Source of the DNA: Eudorina sp. 2006-703-Eu-15
Taxonomy: Eukaryota > Chlorophyta > Chlorophyceae > Chlamydomonadales > Volvocaceae
DNA length: 64,000 bases
NCBI GenBank assembly: GCA_003117195.1
Contig: BDSI01000095.1
Span: 435,505-499,504, forward strand
Direction of reading: 5' to 3'
In this document: piece by piece, positions 34,100-49,000 of the stretch
Layout: each line of letters begins with the position of its first letter
Numbering within the stretch: position 1 is the first letter of the stretch
Notes under the pieces: generated by a model
The model's input: the letters and a program-made list of their open reading frames with translations, nothing else
Database searches by the model: none
What the model was told of the DNA's origin: nothing
Made by a program: the position numbers and the translations under genes

Positions 34100-37000
34100 T
34101 CACAGCTTGCTGGTCTTCCCGTTGGTGAGGGGCAGCTCGCGCGACCAGTCCAGGGGCGATGCCGCCTTGCAGTCCAGGCGGGTGAGGCGGAAAGCGCCCA
34201 GCAGGCATTCGGGCAGCTCCCAGGGGGCGCTCCCTGCAGGAGACGCGGCAGGCAGGTGGACAGGCGCGGGGAGCGATAGTGTCGCTACAAGGGCATCAGG
34301 CAACTTCTTTAGGCGTTGACGACAGGGCTGTCAGACCATCAGACCATTTCCACCCGTCGAGCAATGATACGGCGGTAGGAACACATCATGAGGGCATCAG
34401 ATCGACTGCGGCATGTTGGGCACCCATGTGCGACCCAGGCTTTCCCCGCACTGTGTGCCTCGAACCGTCGAGATGCTGGGCAGGGCAGGGCATCCTACAT
34501 GCAGCTACGTGCAGGCCTAAGCGCACACCCACTAACAGCTAATTGAGGCCGCACGTTTCAAACCCTGTGCGACCTGAACGCCCAGCTGGCCATCGTGCTC
34601 GCTGGTCCACAATCCTAGGGCACGGATGTGAGTCAGCCTAACAGGTGGACATGTGCAAATTAAGAAACCTTCTGCATGCATGCGACTCCAGGCTCACCCT
34701 CGAGCCGAGCCAGCGCGCGTTCCAGAGAGCAAACACATGCTGCTGAAGCCAAAGATCACTGTCCCGTCCCTACCCCTCGGCCCCGGGCCCACACAAGCGC
34801 AACCTCGTCTCCTCCTCCCCCGACCACACACACACACACACACACGCCTCCTGACCTTCCAGAATGAAGGCCAGGTCAACGTCCAGCGATGTGGTGGCCC
34901 CCCGCACCATGCCCGTCACGTAGTTGGCCACCGAGTTGGCGGAAATGTCGATGTCCACCTGGGGCCCAATTCGTTCGCCCGGGAGGGAGGACCGAAACCA
35001 AGCGGGCAGAAGTCAGAAACGGACGGTTGCATCCATCTACCCACTCGCAAACATGGCCGCGAACGTGTCATCTTGCAGGACCGAAGGTCGGTTTGCCAAG
35101 CCAACCGACAACAGTATACTAGGATTCGAGATGAGGAGCAGCAGTAACGTCAAGCGTGAGCAGCTCGCTCACCTGATGGGCTGATGCGCAGTTGCGGGTA
35201 GATGACAATAATCAGGTCACATGCAACATGCGGACGGCGGTACGACCCTGCACTGTGCAGTCCCCGGTCGCGTCATGAGAGTGCTCCCTTGGGTGTCGCC
35301 CTTCCTCCACCACGCAATGATCCCCATGTCACCATACCGTACATGCCCCCATACCACGAAGCCGTGCTTACCTCGATGTAGGTGGGAGTGCAATGGTAGG
35401 TGGTCTTGAGCGCCTTGCCAATCAAGCATGGGGTCGTCCCCACCGACTGCTTGATCATCCAGGAGCCAGACGCGATGTGCGGCACCAGCTTCAGCATGCT
35501 GTTGCGGGTCTCATCGGTGCCGTACACGAACCTGCATGGCGGCGCCATAACTTCCACCTCAAGATTCATCATTTATGAAAGCTTAGCCGCCGGCAGTAGG
35601 CAGGATAGGTGGCCGCCTGGCTGGCCGCCAAGCAGGCAGACAGGTACGCAGGCGAGCAGGCAGGCTCTTTGCCTCGGGACACGCACGCATGCCGCCCCCC
35701 CGACCGTATGTTATTCGGTTCTTGTCCTTGTGTGCAGCCATGCGAAGGTAACCATCGTAGGGACACATGTTTTGTTTGTAATTAAATTTACTCTTTGGGC
35801 CTCTAAAAACGTTTCACGAGAATTATTTGGGGTTTCCTAAAATATTACCAGGCAGCCGGAAATCCCCAACACACTCTTAAAATATTTCTCGAGACTCACG
35901 GCTCCACGCCTGCTTTGGGAACCCACGCGTTCCTAGGGGTATTGTTGTTATAGTAGCTGCGCGTAACCGGTCATCGGCGTGTGGCCCGCCCATACGGGAG
36001 TTCCGTGGGGCGTGTGTGCATGCTCGGTAGCACCATGGTTGAACTACCGCACCGTACTCCAGGGCTTCAAACTCGTTTGCTAGAGGACAGGTGGTTGTCT
36101 GTAACGGGGTCGCGGACAGCCCAGAAATCTTTACCAGTCTAAAACGTATTCCGAAATTCTTTTGAAGGGCTTAAAAATTAGGCTCGGAAAACATCAGTCT
36201 CTCTACGGTACGTAGCACACAACAGCGCCACACGTGCCAAGACGCCTGCTACCACCTGCTGTCGCACAGATCCCATCTCGTCCCTCACGTAGCAGCCGCA
36301 ACAAGCCCCAGCGAGCCGTCCAACAAGCGGAGCCCAGAATTCCCAGTGCATGTGTCCACCGTGTTTGCATGGACCTCCGGCAACAGCACCCGTCGGTCTA
36401 GAGCGCGCGTCCATCCTTCACCCTCGTGACCACCCACCCACCCGCCCACTCACTTGTGCAGTACGAAGTCAAAGGGCTGCCAGTCGTGCGGCTCGTCCAT
36501 GGGGCGGGCGGGGGGAGTGCCCAGGATGGACGGGTGCTTGTCGCAGCAAAACACCGACGCCAAGTACAACATCGGCGAGCCAGGAATGACCTGCGATGAA
36601 GGCCAAGGGGACACGCTTCAGACCGGCGTAATTCTCTTCAGCCTTCATTAACTATGCTGAGCGCTGTTGCATTCGAGGACCTTACCTCCACAGCATGTTC
36701 ATGCTACTGGAACATAAGACGCATCCGGGCGACAGCATGCACACCGTCCGTTTCTGGATGGCCGAGCGAGGCCAGACCTTGCATTCACGCACGAAAGCGC
36801 CCCGGCAGAGCATTGCAGAGCATTGCAGAGCATTGCAGAGCACACAGAGCGACGGAGGACCGCTGGATCGCTCACCAGTGCGATAATGATGGAGAAGGGG
36901 GCACCGCCCTCGCGGACGCAGGGCAGGAAGCGACACACGTGTGGCACGACGCCTGCAGCGGCATCGACAAGCCGATGCACAGAACGAAGGAACCAACGAG

Positions 37001-40000
37001 GTGGCAACCAACAAACGGGCGACGATCAAGAAACTCCATCCGTCGGCCGGATGTCAGCTGGCCAAATAGGATCAAATCGGTCGAGCTACTGACAGCGAAC
37101 TTACCCCGCAGCAACGCACATGTTGACAGCACGCACATACATGTCCACACGCCAGCAGATCCGCATCAACGGTTCGCATGGATACACCAGACGCACTTGT
37201 CTAACTTCAGAGCACATTAACGCGGCGGGCAAGTTAACAGACCGGGTCCACGCGTGGACGCGTGGATGTCCTGCCTCCCATGCGCGCACCGGTGGGGCTC
37301 GGCACTCCCGCAACCGTGGTACCCGGCGCCGGCAGCTCGATGAGCTCCACACCGCCCAGGTTGAAGGCGGGGGAGCCGGCCAATACCTTCTTCTTGTCCT
37401 TCAGGTATGTGGGGCCGCGCACCTACATACGCGTAGTACCGAAATGGTAGAAGTCAGACAACTCCATATTCGGATGTTGAGTTTTCATTACGGAACCGTT
37501 TGTCCAGTGAAGCAAAACCCGTGTGTCAGGCACGTCCTGGTGTGCACTCTATGCGCATGCCTGCTTGTGTACTTGTCACATACGTGCGCGTGTGTGTACC
37601 CACACGCACACAACCCGGCCTGCCCCTCGCGTTACACTGCATGTTCATCCATTCACCAGCTGACCGGTCTGGACACAACCTGGGGATAACGCCGTCGGGC
37701 AGCAGGTCCAGGAACGCATGTACATAGGGTTTGCATGTTTGGCTGGATGGGTGACATGTCGGTGGCTAGACTCCACCTACAACTACTCACCTTGAAGGGC
37801 GCGTCTGTTCCGGGCACCTGCACCTCGGTCCAAAACTTGCGAGACAGCAGGGTAAGCGATTGCACCCGTGCGAGGTCCAAGTGAAACGAGGAGATGTCCA
37901 CGGAGCCGATAGAGCCGCCCTCCTCCTGCAGCAAGATAATCAAAAAGCGAGACAGAATAAGTCAGAAGCTGGCAGCACATACACGCACGCTCAGAGCAGA
38001 GCAAATGCAACCTGTACCATCCGGACATGGACGCTGCTGTGCGCACACGCATGCAATAATCGTGAGATGTACAAACTAGGTGCATGCAATCCATTCGCGA
38101 TAGCTCATGGATGGGCCCTAAGTACCCATAACTCAGACGTTTCCTGCCTACCGTAGGATTATGTATGCCTACGCCTGAAATTTGTGTCTGCCAGTAGCAC
38201 GTTCACACGGTGGTCGGTCGGCACTGACCTTGAGAGCATGAGCCGTGACGACGTTCGGCACCAACTCGTCGCTGCCACCAGTGAACCGCATAGACGCCAT
38301 ACGCGCAGTGAGGCGTGGAATCCGCGTGAGAGACAGCGGCGATTTTCCGGCTTCGACCGTCGTCACGGAGGCCTGCTGGCTGACAACGACGCCCTCCTGG
38401 AAACGAACGAAGCAGCAAGCGAGGGACCGCGGCGGGTTAGAGACAAGAGCTAGCCGGCGGCTGCTGGAAAGGAGCGAACACTCCAGGAGCGAACACACGC
38501 TTCGAATGAAGTGTCCGTTGCACGGCGGGGGCCCGCCTTTCACATCTTTGTTGAACTAAGCGCATGAATGCATCCATTTTTAACTGCTGCACTCACATCG
38601 TTGAGCCTGGCCTTGGCTGACGCCACGAGGTTGAAGGGCTGCACGCTGAAGCGGCGCTGCTCCACCTCGTCTCGGAGCAGGTGGACGGACATGAGGATGC
38701 GGTCCAGGAAGCTGTCCACCCAGCCGGCGGCGGACGCGAACGGACGAGCCCAGCTGGCACTGCTGCAGACGCCTCCCAGGTCCACCTGATGATCATCACC
38801 GGAAGCAGCAGCAGCAGGCAGGGAATAGCAGGGGCAGCAGCAGGCAGTACAGGCAGGGGTAGCAGGCAGCGGTTTTTGAGAGTATGAAATGTGCACAGGA
38901 TAAGCTGCAGCAGGTCAACACCAGCTAGCGCCAGTTGACACAGAATTATCAATGAAGGTAATCGACCATTGTGATATGTTTGGGACCCGGCCACCTTAAA
39001 CAAGAAAGTCCCGTAATGTGGACAGACGACGTTGATGACCCTGCACGCGGACAGTGCCGCACGCCCTGCTGCCGTACAAGGCGGGTGATGGCTTCGGCCA
39101 TCTTTCCCGCGCGGTAGAATATATGTACATGTATATATACAGTGCTCTCGGATTGAGGCCAGCACAGTCCTTGCAGGTATTTGCTTGTGGTATGCATAAT
39201 TGCAACTCGTTTGTATCGCGCAGGGTTCCTTCGCTAAATGCGTGTCTACTCCTTTAAGACGCAAAGGCTTACCGGATGGATGGTTGGGGACCCATTTGGG
39301 TTCCCTATATTGTGAGCATTTGTACGGTTTTGCCGACAACTCCTGTACGTACTCACCTTGACAATACACGTAACCAGCGACTCTGGTGAGGCCGGTCCTT
39401 CACCCTTGAGACCGGCAATGGTGTAGCCACCCGCCACGGTTGCACGGACCGGCCGCCGGTACAAGCCCGTGCCGTACAGGTTGCTGGTGCCTGTGAGAAG
39501 ATGTTCATTACCAAGCCAATGAACATATGCCAAAAATGTACAAATTTCAACCCGCAAAGTACACGTTTGACCTATTCCCCAACATGATAATCACAGCGTT
39601 GCAGCAGGTGGTAGCGACATTGTAATTATTATTAATTATAGAAATTACAGCGGTAAAATTCACACGGCACTTACCACTTGTTTCGGCTTCATTCACCAGG
39701 TCAACGGACTTGAACAGGATGACAATGACGCCGCCCTCCTCGTCCTGCGAGATTGAACATCCGCCCCTCTATTTCATATTGGGAAGATATGCTTTAGGAA
39801 GGCGGACGGAGCTTGGTACCTAACCGCATTTGAGGCACCAGGGGACCCCTTACATTTATATATACGTCGTGAGCTCCTTCCGAGCGATCGTTACGAAAGA
39901 GCTAAGCAGTTTCTGCCCTCGCTTGCACGCAACATTAACCCCATCAATCGACAGCTTCCATCTGCACATACATCGCCCACGATATCCGCGCATTGAGGTC

Positions 40001-43000
40001 CCATGACTTAACACCGCCCTTTGTTTCCCGATTCAACGAACCCGCACAACCATGCACAATCCTCGTCAGGAAGGGCAACAGCAGTTGCCGCAGTCCCATG
40101 TGGGTTCGCAGACTATGCAGACAGAGCGAGGCAACTTCCTAAACAAAGTAATTAACTACTCGTGTAAGAGGATATATAGATATACAACTTAGGACATAAA
40201 TATAGGATATCCTCTTTTTATTTCCTACTACCCACTGCTGTCCACTATGTACTGCCGACGGTCGGTGCTCACCTTACGCATGCGCTCCACGATGACCTCT
40301 CGAGGGGCGCAAAAGTACCCGGCATTGCCAGCAGCTGTCAGAACCAGCCGTAGCACCTGTTACATAGCCAGAATAGTCGGGCAGCCCGCGCTATGCATGT
40401 CGACAATGAACCGCACTTGCTTACAAAGACACACACGAATAACACAAATGCAAACGTCGTCGCCTGATGAGCTCTATCTCTCGTTTGGCGAGCGCGCTGG
40501 GGCTGTGATAAAGCGTTTTACTATGCATGGCAGCCAGCCGCCGCCGGCGCCACCCAAAAGGTGTTCCCCCAAAACGAAGCAGAACAGCGGTGCACGTGGC
40601 AGCACGCACGCAAGGCAACTAGATGTACACCCTCGATCTGGGGCCGTACAGCGTAAGCAACTGCAACCAAACTAATACAGATTGCCTCGCTCAAAGAATG
40701 TATCTGAAAGCAGGAAAAATCGACTGCATGTGCAACCATACATGGCAAAAATGAACGTCGCAATTGATTGGGCAAAAATCTCAATAGAAGCAAGTGGTGA
40801 GTATGTCGGAAAACACATACACACTAACCTTCACTGTTGCTTGCACAGTGTTGTGCATGCACCAGAGTCCACCCCCGCCACGCACATATACGTATGCACC
40901 CAGCGAACAACTAAACATTAGACCGACCTCCTTCTTGAACCCCGTCCGGTCGTCAGCGGGTTGCAGCACCTCCACGGCCGCCGCGGGGCCCAGGATTGTG
41001 GTGTTGCCGCGCAGCCGCATCAGTGCAGCCGCCACGCGGTGGGGCTGGCCCCGGATGACGCAGCTGACCATGTACTCGCCCTCACCAGACGACTGATGAA
41101 CAGCCAGGTATCATGGGCGATTGGTTGGAAGGACAGAATATTCTGTTATCAGCAGTTGTTATAATTAGCTAGCAAGTACGCGAAGAAAACAACAATAATA
41201 ATGACAAAAGTAGATGTATTAACAAGCACAATGATAAAATAACAATGGAATGCCGGGCCCCCGACAGCAGCTGAGGGTAGGCCATGTCTCCGATCTGGGC
41301 CGCGAGTAGGTGAACCCGTAGCAAAAACAGAGGACGGGGCGCCCGTGCCTCAGTCCTCAGCAACAGGCCCTGCACACCGCAGGACTCCACCCGACACTCT
41401 CAAGAAAGGGTGAAAAGGCCCCACCGAGTTCCAACCCAGTCGCGGGAGTCCCAACTGGCCAAATCCGTGAAGGCGTCCGCAGAAGTTGGCAATCGCGCGC
41501 AGCTCCTCCTGCTCTGCCAGATCTTGCCCCGACGACACAGTCGGACCCTGACGGGGCGCTGTCCGCCGCAGGGCGGCCGCCATTACTCGGCGGCCAGTCT
41601 TCATGGTCGCGACCGCCGCCAACACCGCCACATCCCAGACACCTTGCTCACGGGCGGCGGGGGCTCCACCAGCCAAATATGCGCCATGCGCAACCGCACA
41701 GAGACGACATTCCACCTGTCCCACCACCCCCTGGGCCACCCGACACGACCAATCAAACATGGTGCTGGCGGGGTGTGTCAACTTTCCCGCATTCCACCGG
41801 GTACCCAGTGCAACCACACCGCGCCACCCTCGCGTGCCTGCTGCCGTTATGATGTCTGCCTTGCATATGACACATATTAAGGTCAGACATACATTGCCCA
41901 TACATATGGGTGTATGTGAAACTGGATCTCACCTTCGGACCATCACCTGCATGGTAGTAGATAGCCACTCCATTCGTCTGCCTAAAATTGTTTGCACACA
42001 TGGGCATGGCATTCAGATGCAGGGCTGTGGGTTAGCGAGCCCACGGCACCACTGTGTACGGGGTGTACGGGCACATCTTTGGAGGTTTTCAGCAAAGCTG
42101 AATTTGTCCCTGCAGCTTGCATGCAGCACTGCCATATTCACACACAAAAGCTACACGCGTAATACATGCGGCAGCTAGGCTGATAATATTGTAAACACAA
42201 ATCACAATGCATCACCCAAATTATTCGCTCATTACTATTATCCGCGCGCCCTACCTACCCAACTAACGCGCCTATTACATACCTACGGATCTTATTTACC
42301 CACCAGCTACGCACCTGTATGGGACCCAGCGCTGACCATCAGAGGCCGGTGACGACTCGTCTCCATCATCCTCGTCTCCATTTTCACTCATGTTGTCGTC
42401 ATCCAGGGCTGATGTTGCCGCTCGTTCAGCACGGCCAGCAGGGTTGGGCACTGCCAAAGCAGCACACAGGGATGGAGTTCAGACCTACCAGTGCATGCAT
42501 CGCCATATCGCACGTACAAAAAATATCCGTCGCTATGAGTCCCTGAAGGGCGGGATGCAATCAAAGCCGTACGTAATGGCGACTGTGATAACTAGATTGC
42601 TTCGTTCTTTCCACTAGTTCCACGGAAAAATGAATAGTTGAAACAATATTCATGTTGCTTGCTTGAATATCTCTAATTACTTAAATACACCTGCTGGCTT
42701 GCATCCCACGCAGGTCAGCACTGCGTAGTGCCCACATAAATCATCCAGCTTCGTACTGTAAGCCTGGGGCCTAAGCATTCGCGGTCTTACACTCACCTTC
42801 CGGAAGGGTAGTACCAAGTGGGCTGGATTGAGTCGTGGTAAGCTTCGACTGTGTTCAAAGCAAGCATTGAAAACCCGTCAGCAAACCCGTCAGCAAACAG
42901 CATTGAATTTGGCGCTGAATAACTATGTACACATATCGGCCTGTATACCACGCCATACAAATGCAATAATAATAACAATAACAATGAATAATAATAGAAA

Positions 43001-46000
43001 TAATAGAGTAACATGACAAAGGGGCAAAACGACTTTGGCTGCAAAAAACGCGGTAAAACAAAAAAATGCGGCAAAAAATGGAGTGCAGCCTCCTCAGGAA
43101 CGTTTGACGGTGACAATGAGAGGTCCAAAAAAGACTTGCCTGCAGTATTCATCAACGTTTTCGGAAAAGGAAATGGACGCCGAGAGCCGGAGAGCTTCGT
43201 TTAACAATATCCCTTATCCAAGCGGAACTATTCTAGTACACGTTTAGGACAAATATTACTAACTGGCGGTGAACATCATTGATTCTGGAAAGACGACAGG
43301 CGCTTGTCGGCGACCTGCCGCTGTAGGCCTCCAACCGAGCCGAAGGTCAGTGGCTGTGAAGGATATGAGATAATGCTTGATGATTTGTGATGTGAGTCTG
43401 CCGCTCGCTCCTCTCCGAAGCATGCCTCTCATGGCGAGAGGCCAAAACGCTAACTTAATTTCATTGGGCGCGAGCCGGCCACAGTTTTGCTGTGTGAACT
43501 GCTGCCGCATGTCCGCCACGCACTACCCTTCGTCGGCGTTTTCTGTTGGCATCTCTCAATTGTGCTGATGGCTGAATTGTGTATGCTCACGCTGTTCTCT
43601 GCTGATCGTTGCTGTGGCGGCGCTGCTGCTTGTCAACTGGAAACGCTTCGCTACATCGCTGTTTCCTTGAACGCACCTGATTCATACATACAAGCCTTTG
43701 CGATGTTATACCTGTTTGCAGAACGATGGTCATGGTCCATGCAGATGGGCCGGGGTATGCTTTGGTTTTTTTGGTAATATTTATTTTTAGCCGCTCCCCC
43801 CACTAAGACCCAATATATCTATTGTAGTAACAACAATAACAGCAACACTATAACATTAATAATATCTTATTATCGTTTGATTACTCATGTTGCTTAATAA
43901 TAACAATTATTATTAGTAAAGGTTTATGTTTATATTTTATTATATCTTCTTCCAGTCCGTGTAGGGGTCATGGCGCGTGTGTGCCACTGGTGATATCCTG
44001 GTCTGTGCCTGTTCCGCTCAAGGGGCGGGTTGTTACCTTGTGTCTCGGACAACTATTTGCATTACGGTATGGCACAGACATTTCATAACAATCAACCCCT
44101 GTGGGCTCCCAGCTTTATATGTTATGCGATGGTGCACCCACTGTGCTGGTGTTGCTGATCAATGAATTTAGCATTAGGTGAAGTTTGTTTTTATTTTGGC
44201 CCAGGAATTTCTGATTGAATGACTCTCGGTCGGGTAATAACCATCGGGTCTGGTGCGGAGTAGGATGATACTACTGGCGCTTTCCGTCGTCTTGGTTTTT
44301 CATGCTGCATACCTGTGTGCTCGGTTTGTCATGCAGCATAGCTGTGCAGTTGCTGCATACCTGTACGGCATTTTTTTGTGCTGGATCCCAAACCCTAATT
44401 TATTCCACTAAGGAAAACCTTGACCAAATTAAAGGACTCCTTTAAATATTGTGCGTTTTAAGTGAAGCTGCTCACATGTGAACAGATGGGAGCATTCGGA
44501 AAAAGCGACACGGTAGAAGAGCATCCCGAAGCCGGCGGAAGGACAGCAGCAAAGAGAAGGGGTATGTCGGGACGTATATTCGAAGAAAGTTATGCCGGAG
44601 GTGAATGTGGAAATTTTACAACAGCGAAGCGAGGGGAGCGTCCCACAAGAAGTTAACAGGAACCAGTGGGGAGCGAGGCCACGGCTGTCACACCAGCAAG
44701 GATTGGCACAAAGGAGGCGCGCACAATGACCGTTGAGAGGAGCGAGGGCGGAAACGATGGTCGGGGTGGTGCCGTTGTGGTGCAAAGCAAGGTCAGGGCA
44801 GGACCTTGCCAACATGCACGCTATCCCACCGCTATCCCACCAGTGCAGCGCATCCTCACGGTGCACATACAGGATGCATGGTGGTGTCTGGGTCGCACGC
44901 CGCTGCAAGATCACTTTCTTCCAATCGAAACCAGGCCCATAGACACCAAAACGGTGTCGATGTCGGCCTGTGTGGGCTGTTATTTGACACACCCGGTCCT
45001 GCCAGGTCCAACACGCCCGTGTCGGACGGACCTTTAAAGAGCATGAGGAGCGCGTGCTGCCAGTATCCAGTATACGCGGGATGAGACATGCCATTGCAGG
45101 CACATGTCAACCACGAAACATGCACATTTGCGACTGGCACTAAAGCCTGTGTATGGACTGCCCACCTGCGCTCTGGTTGCGCCTAGGTGTCCCCAACAGT
45201 CCCGCTGGATCACTTGCATTCTCTTCATCTTGGGTGAGTAAACATGAACAATAAAGAAGTTCATTGTGTTATCACACACGTTCGGTGCATGTGCCGCGTA
45301 AACTGAGTACCCACGCGCATATGTAAGACGCAAAGGCTTACCGGATGGTTGGGAACCCATTTGGGCTCCCTATATATTGTACGGTACTGCCGTACCGGCT
45401 TACACTCCCCCCTTTTCGCCGAAGGCCGGTTCATCCTCGGACCATAGTCTCAGGATCGAGCCAGGGTGAGATCATTTTATGGCGGATTTCATTTCAAATG
45501 TCCATTTTCTGAACGCGTTCCGGACCGTATCGTACGAAGCGAGGTTAACGAGGTTAACGAGGTTAACGGGGTTTACGTACGGTTCTGGAGCCCGCGGGAG
45601 CGCCCCAGCAGCAGCAAACGCTGTCTTTTTCCAATTTGGCATGAACAGTGCAGCACGGCTATGCAAAATTGGTCGCGAGGTTTCGCGAGTAGCGAGTTCA
45701 GGGATTCTCCTTCAACATGCCAAATTGGAAAAAGACAGCGTTTGCTGCTGCTGGGGCGCTCCCGCGGGCTCCAGAACCGTACGTAAACCCCGTTAACCTC
45801 GTTAACCTCGTTAACCTCGCTTCGTACGATACGGTCCGGAACGCGTTCAGAAAATGGACATTTGAAATGAAATCCGCCATAAACATGAATCCGCCTCAAG
45901 GGCGCACCATTGATTGGGTTCTAGCCTTATGATTGTGTCAACCAGGGTCCTTGCAGGTCGTGCCCGTAGCCGTACCTACTAGGATGGTCCCGGTAATTAT

Positions 46001-49000
46001 TCCCAGGGATCCTGTCAGGATTCGAACCCGTAGATTACTCGCTTTTCAGGAGTTTAGCTGGTGGCCAGTCAGATACTCCAACCCTACCGAGTAAATGCCC
46101 AACCGGGAATTGAACCCACGACGTTGAGTTGTGATACAGAGATCAACATCGTTGGTCTCGATACCATTCGTAAGACGCACAGGCTTACCGGATGGTTGGG
46201 AACCCATTTGGGCTCCCTATATATTGTGAGCATCTGTACGGCGCACTGCCGTACCGGCTTACTAAACTAAACTAAGAAACACCAGTATTCATAACGAGAC
46301 GATTTAAGCTTAAGCTTCTGTTATTATAATTTGATTGAATGAAAGAAGTATTTGCAATTTGATCGTCTTCAGGTCATAGCCATGTTGCTTCGTGGCTTCC
46401 CGCTTGTTCACATTTCAGCATTTGGGTACCTTTGCTGCGAGGCTTCCATAAGCTACCCGTGCTTAATGATGCTCATATGCCGCCCACGATTACGCAAAGC
46501 GGGCCATTGCACGCGCTTCTCGACAGCCATGTTGAATGTGAAACACGCGTCCTTCCCACCCACGCGTCGCAGTCCAATTTAAAGATATACATTTGTAGAT
46601 AACAATTAGAACAATCACAGGCTGCATTTCTCCGACCGAAATTCGCTAGTCTGGAATCAACTTTTCAGACCTCGCACAGGCAACCATGATGCTGTGAGGG
46701 GCAGAGGGGCAGCTTAATAAATTCTCTGGCATGGATGCTGTGTAATTTGTCCCTTGCATGAGTCACTTTCGTAGTCGAAACCACGCATATCATGCTAGCA
46801 GTCCGATCAAATGAGTCGATCAAAGTTTCCTCTGTACATAGTTACATGTTTGAACCCAGCCAGACTTAATTGGGAACGCACCGGTACTACTTCATCAGCA
46901 GACGCACTCGAAGGGGCTGTGACCTCCAGTTGCTTTGTTTCCACTTGAACAACAGGCGCTGACATCGTCACCAGCTCTGAGGGACCCTTTGAGCTAGGAG
47001 TCCGCTCCTGCTGCCTGCAACGCATGCAGAGCATGTACGGATGTGCTTTGCTTAACAGAAGGCATACAATTGCAATAGCATGTGTGTGACATGTGCATGT
47101 TCTGAAAATAAACATAAAATATATTTGATCCTATGTAGGGTATACGGGTCTAACCTGTACATAGCACCCTAAACCCGCTATATATACAATATTAGGTCAG
47201 CTATACATGAAGGGTTTGGGGACTAGTGGGGCACCCTGCCACCATTAACACACTCAATAGCAGTCCCGGGTCTTAACTCGATTGAGCTTACAAATCCCCA
47301 GCCAAATAAAACCCGGAACAATAATCGAAGCAATAGATCTGACACCACTCACCTTCTTGGTGCCCCCAGCTGCTCCAGTACCATGGAGAGCGCCTCGTGC
47401 CACCGATGGGCCTCGTCCTGGTCTGTGAAGCCCAGTACCAGGTCGGTGTACCCAGCGGCAGCCCAGCTGGGCGGCCAGTCAATTTTTATCTCGAACTGCA
47501 GAAGGTTACAAAATTCAAATTGTACAGAGAAATACGAGTACTGACAGGGTTTTGGGGTCACAGCTTGTGTGCTGAACGCCGTACATGTGTGTATAGCACA
47601 AGGCTGAAAAGCACACTGGATGCCAAGGGCCTCGAATTCACGTTGCACATTTCCACCTGGAGAGAACGTCCTCACTCGGACAACTCCAGGCCGATCTATG
47701 ACACCCGTCGTAAGGCCGAATGGAGAGCGGTGCTTTTCAACGGCCTGGGTCATCGCATTCCCAGAGGCTGTCCACCTTTAGGTGGGGGATGAGCCAGTAC
47801 CAACAAGCAAGTATCCAGGGTTGGTACCGTATTGGTTTAACCCATCTCGTTGTATCCGTAATCCTTGAAAATTTACGCCGGGCGTAACTCCGTAATGTTG
47901 CATATTACAGAAAAGGCTTCTTTATTTCTCAAATAGCTTCTTCAACCTGTAGATATGGAAAGCGTAATGGTTGCACCTAGGGAACGCGGCTTCCCGGGCT
48001 GCGCGATTTAACGTTGTCTCCGCGGCGCGTTGCTGGGTGAAGGCATCCCTATCTCCCACGCTGATCTTGGTGCACTTGTCAATGAGATGCGGCCCCAGCT
48101 TCTCAGGCCTTGCCTCGGCTACGCTGAAGACCTTCCCACAGTGGTTGCATTTCTTCGCGTAGCGGTTGCTTTTCTTACAGTATTCTCCAAAGTTAGAGTA
48201 GTGCTGACCAAGAACACCTGCTGGACGGCCTGGGCCAGCTTTCTTGGTAGGGGCTTCACCTTCCATTGCCCGCAATGTCAGTGTAAAATGACCCCAACCG
48301 GCGCTCCCCTTACTAGGAGGTTAAAAAACAACAATTGACAACCAGATCAGGTAAGCCAGCTAAGCATGAAAGCGTTGTTTGCCCTTTGGAAGGCGCCAAG
48401 CTGGCGCCAAGGTGCCGCTCCGAAACTTCCTCACGTATTTTACGCCCAACATTTACGCCAGACATCTTAGAAGGGTACCCGTGATGCGTAACTAGTGTAA
48501 TATTACGCCGGCGTAATTTGGGCATATCATTACGGAATACGGTACCAACCCTGCAAGTATCGAATCATGTTCATTCGATTCGAATGAACATCAAAATGCC
48601 GTACCAGGTGCATTTCCCCATTATGCATATCTTTAGTAGCAAACCTATTGTACTTGATACACGTTGTAGGTGTGCGTTGTCCTTGGTTGTTGGCTGATAA
48701 TTGGGTGTGTGCTATCGTGCCATAAAGATGTTCCGTGAGCAGGGTGTGCAGGTGCGATTGCTGCTCTGCGCTCTTCGGCAATGGATATAACACATCTGTA
48801 CACCGTTAGCTAATAGTAAGTTTAATGTGTACACGCTTGTGTACCGACGCTTCTCACGGATTCGTCACACTTTCACAAATTGACAAGCTTTGGGACTTTA
48901 TCCAAGTCACAGTAGCTCCTGCCTTGCTTTCGGTGCTTTTGGCGTCACTAGTTGACCAGTCACGGCTGGTGCTTCGCTGACAAATGTACTCAGCCGCAAG

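Noticed and set aside
44429..45103. 224-residue minus-strand frame
   Set aside because: Lies inside the 4-kb intron of EDR2-like copy 2 in repeat-rich DNA. Composition is irregular and no domain is visible.
45990..46160. Functional tRNA gene(s)
   Set aside because: Good B-boxes, but no acceptable anticodon stem or matching acceptor ends could be drawn. Kept only as SINE-like.
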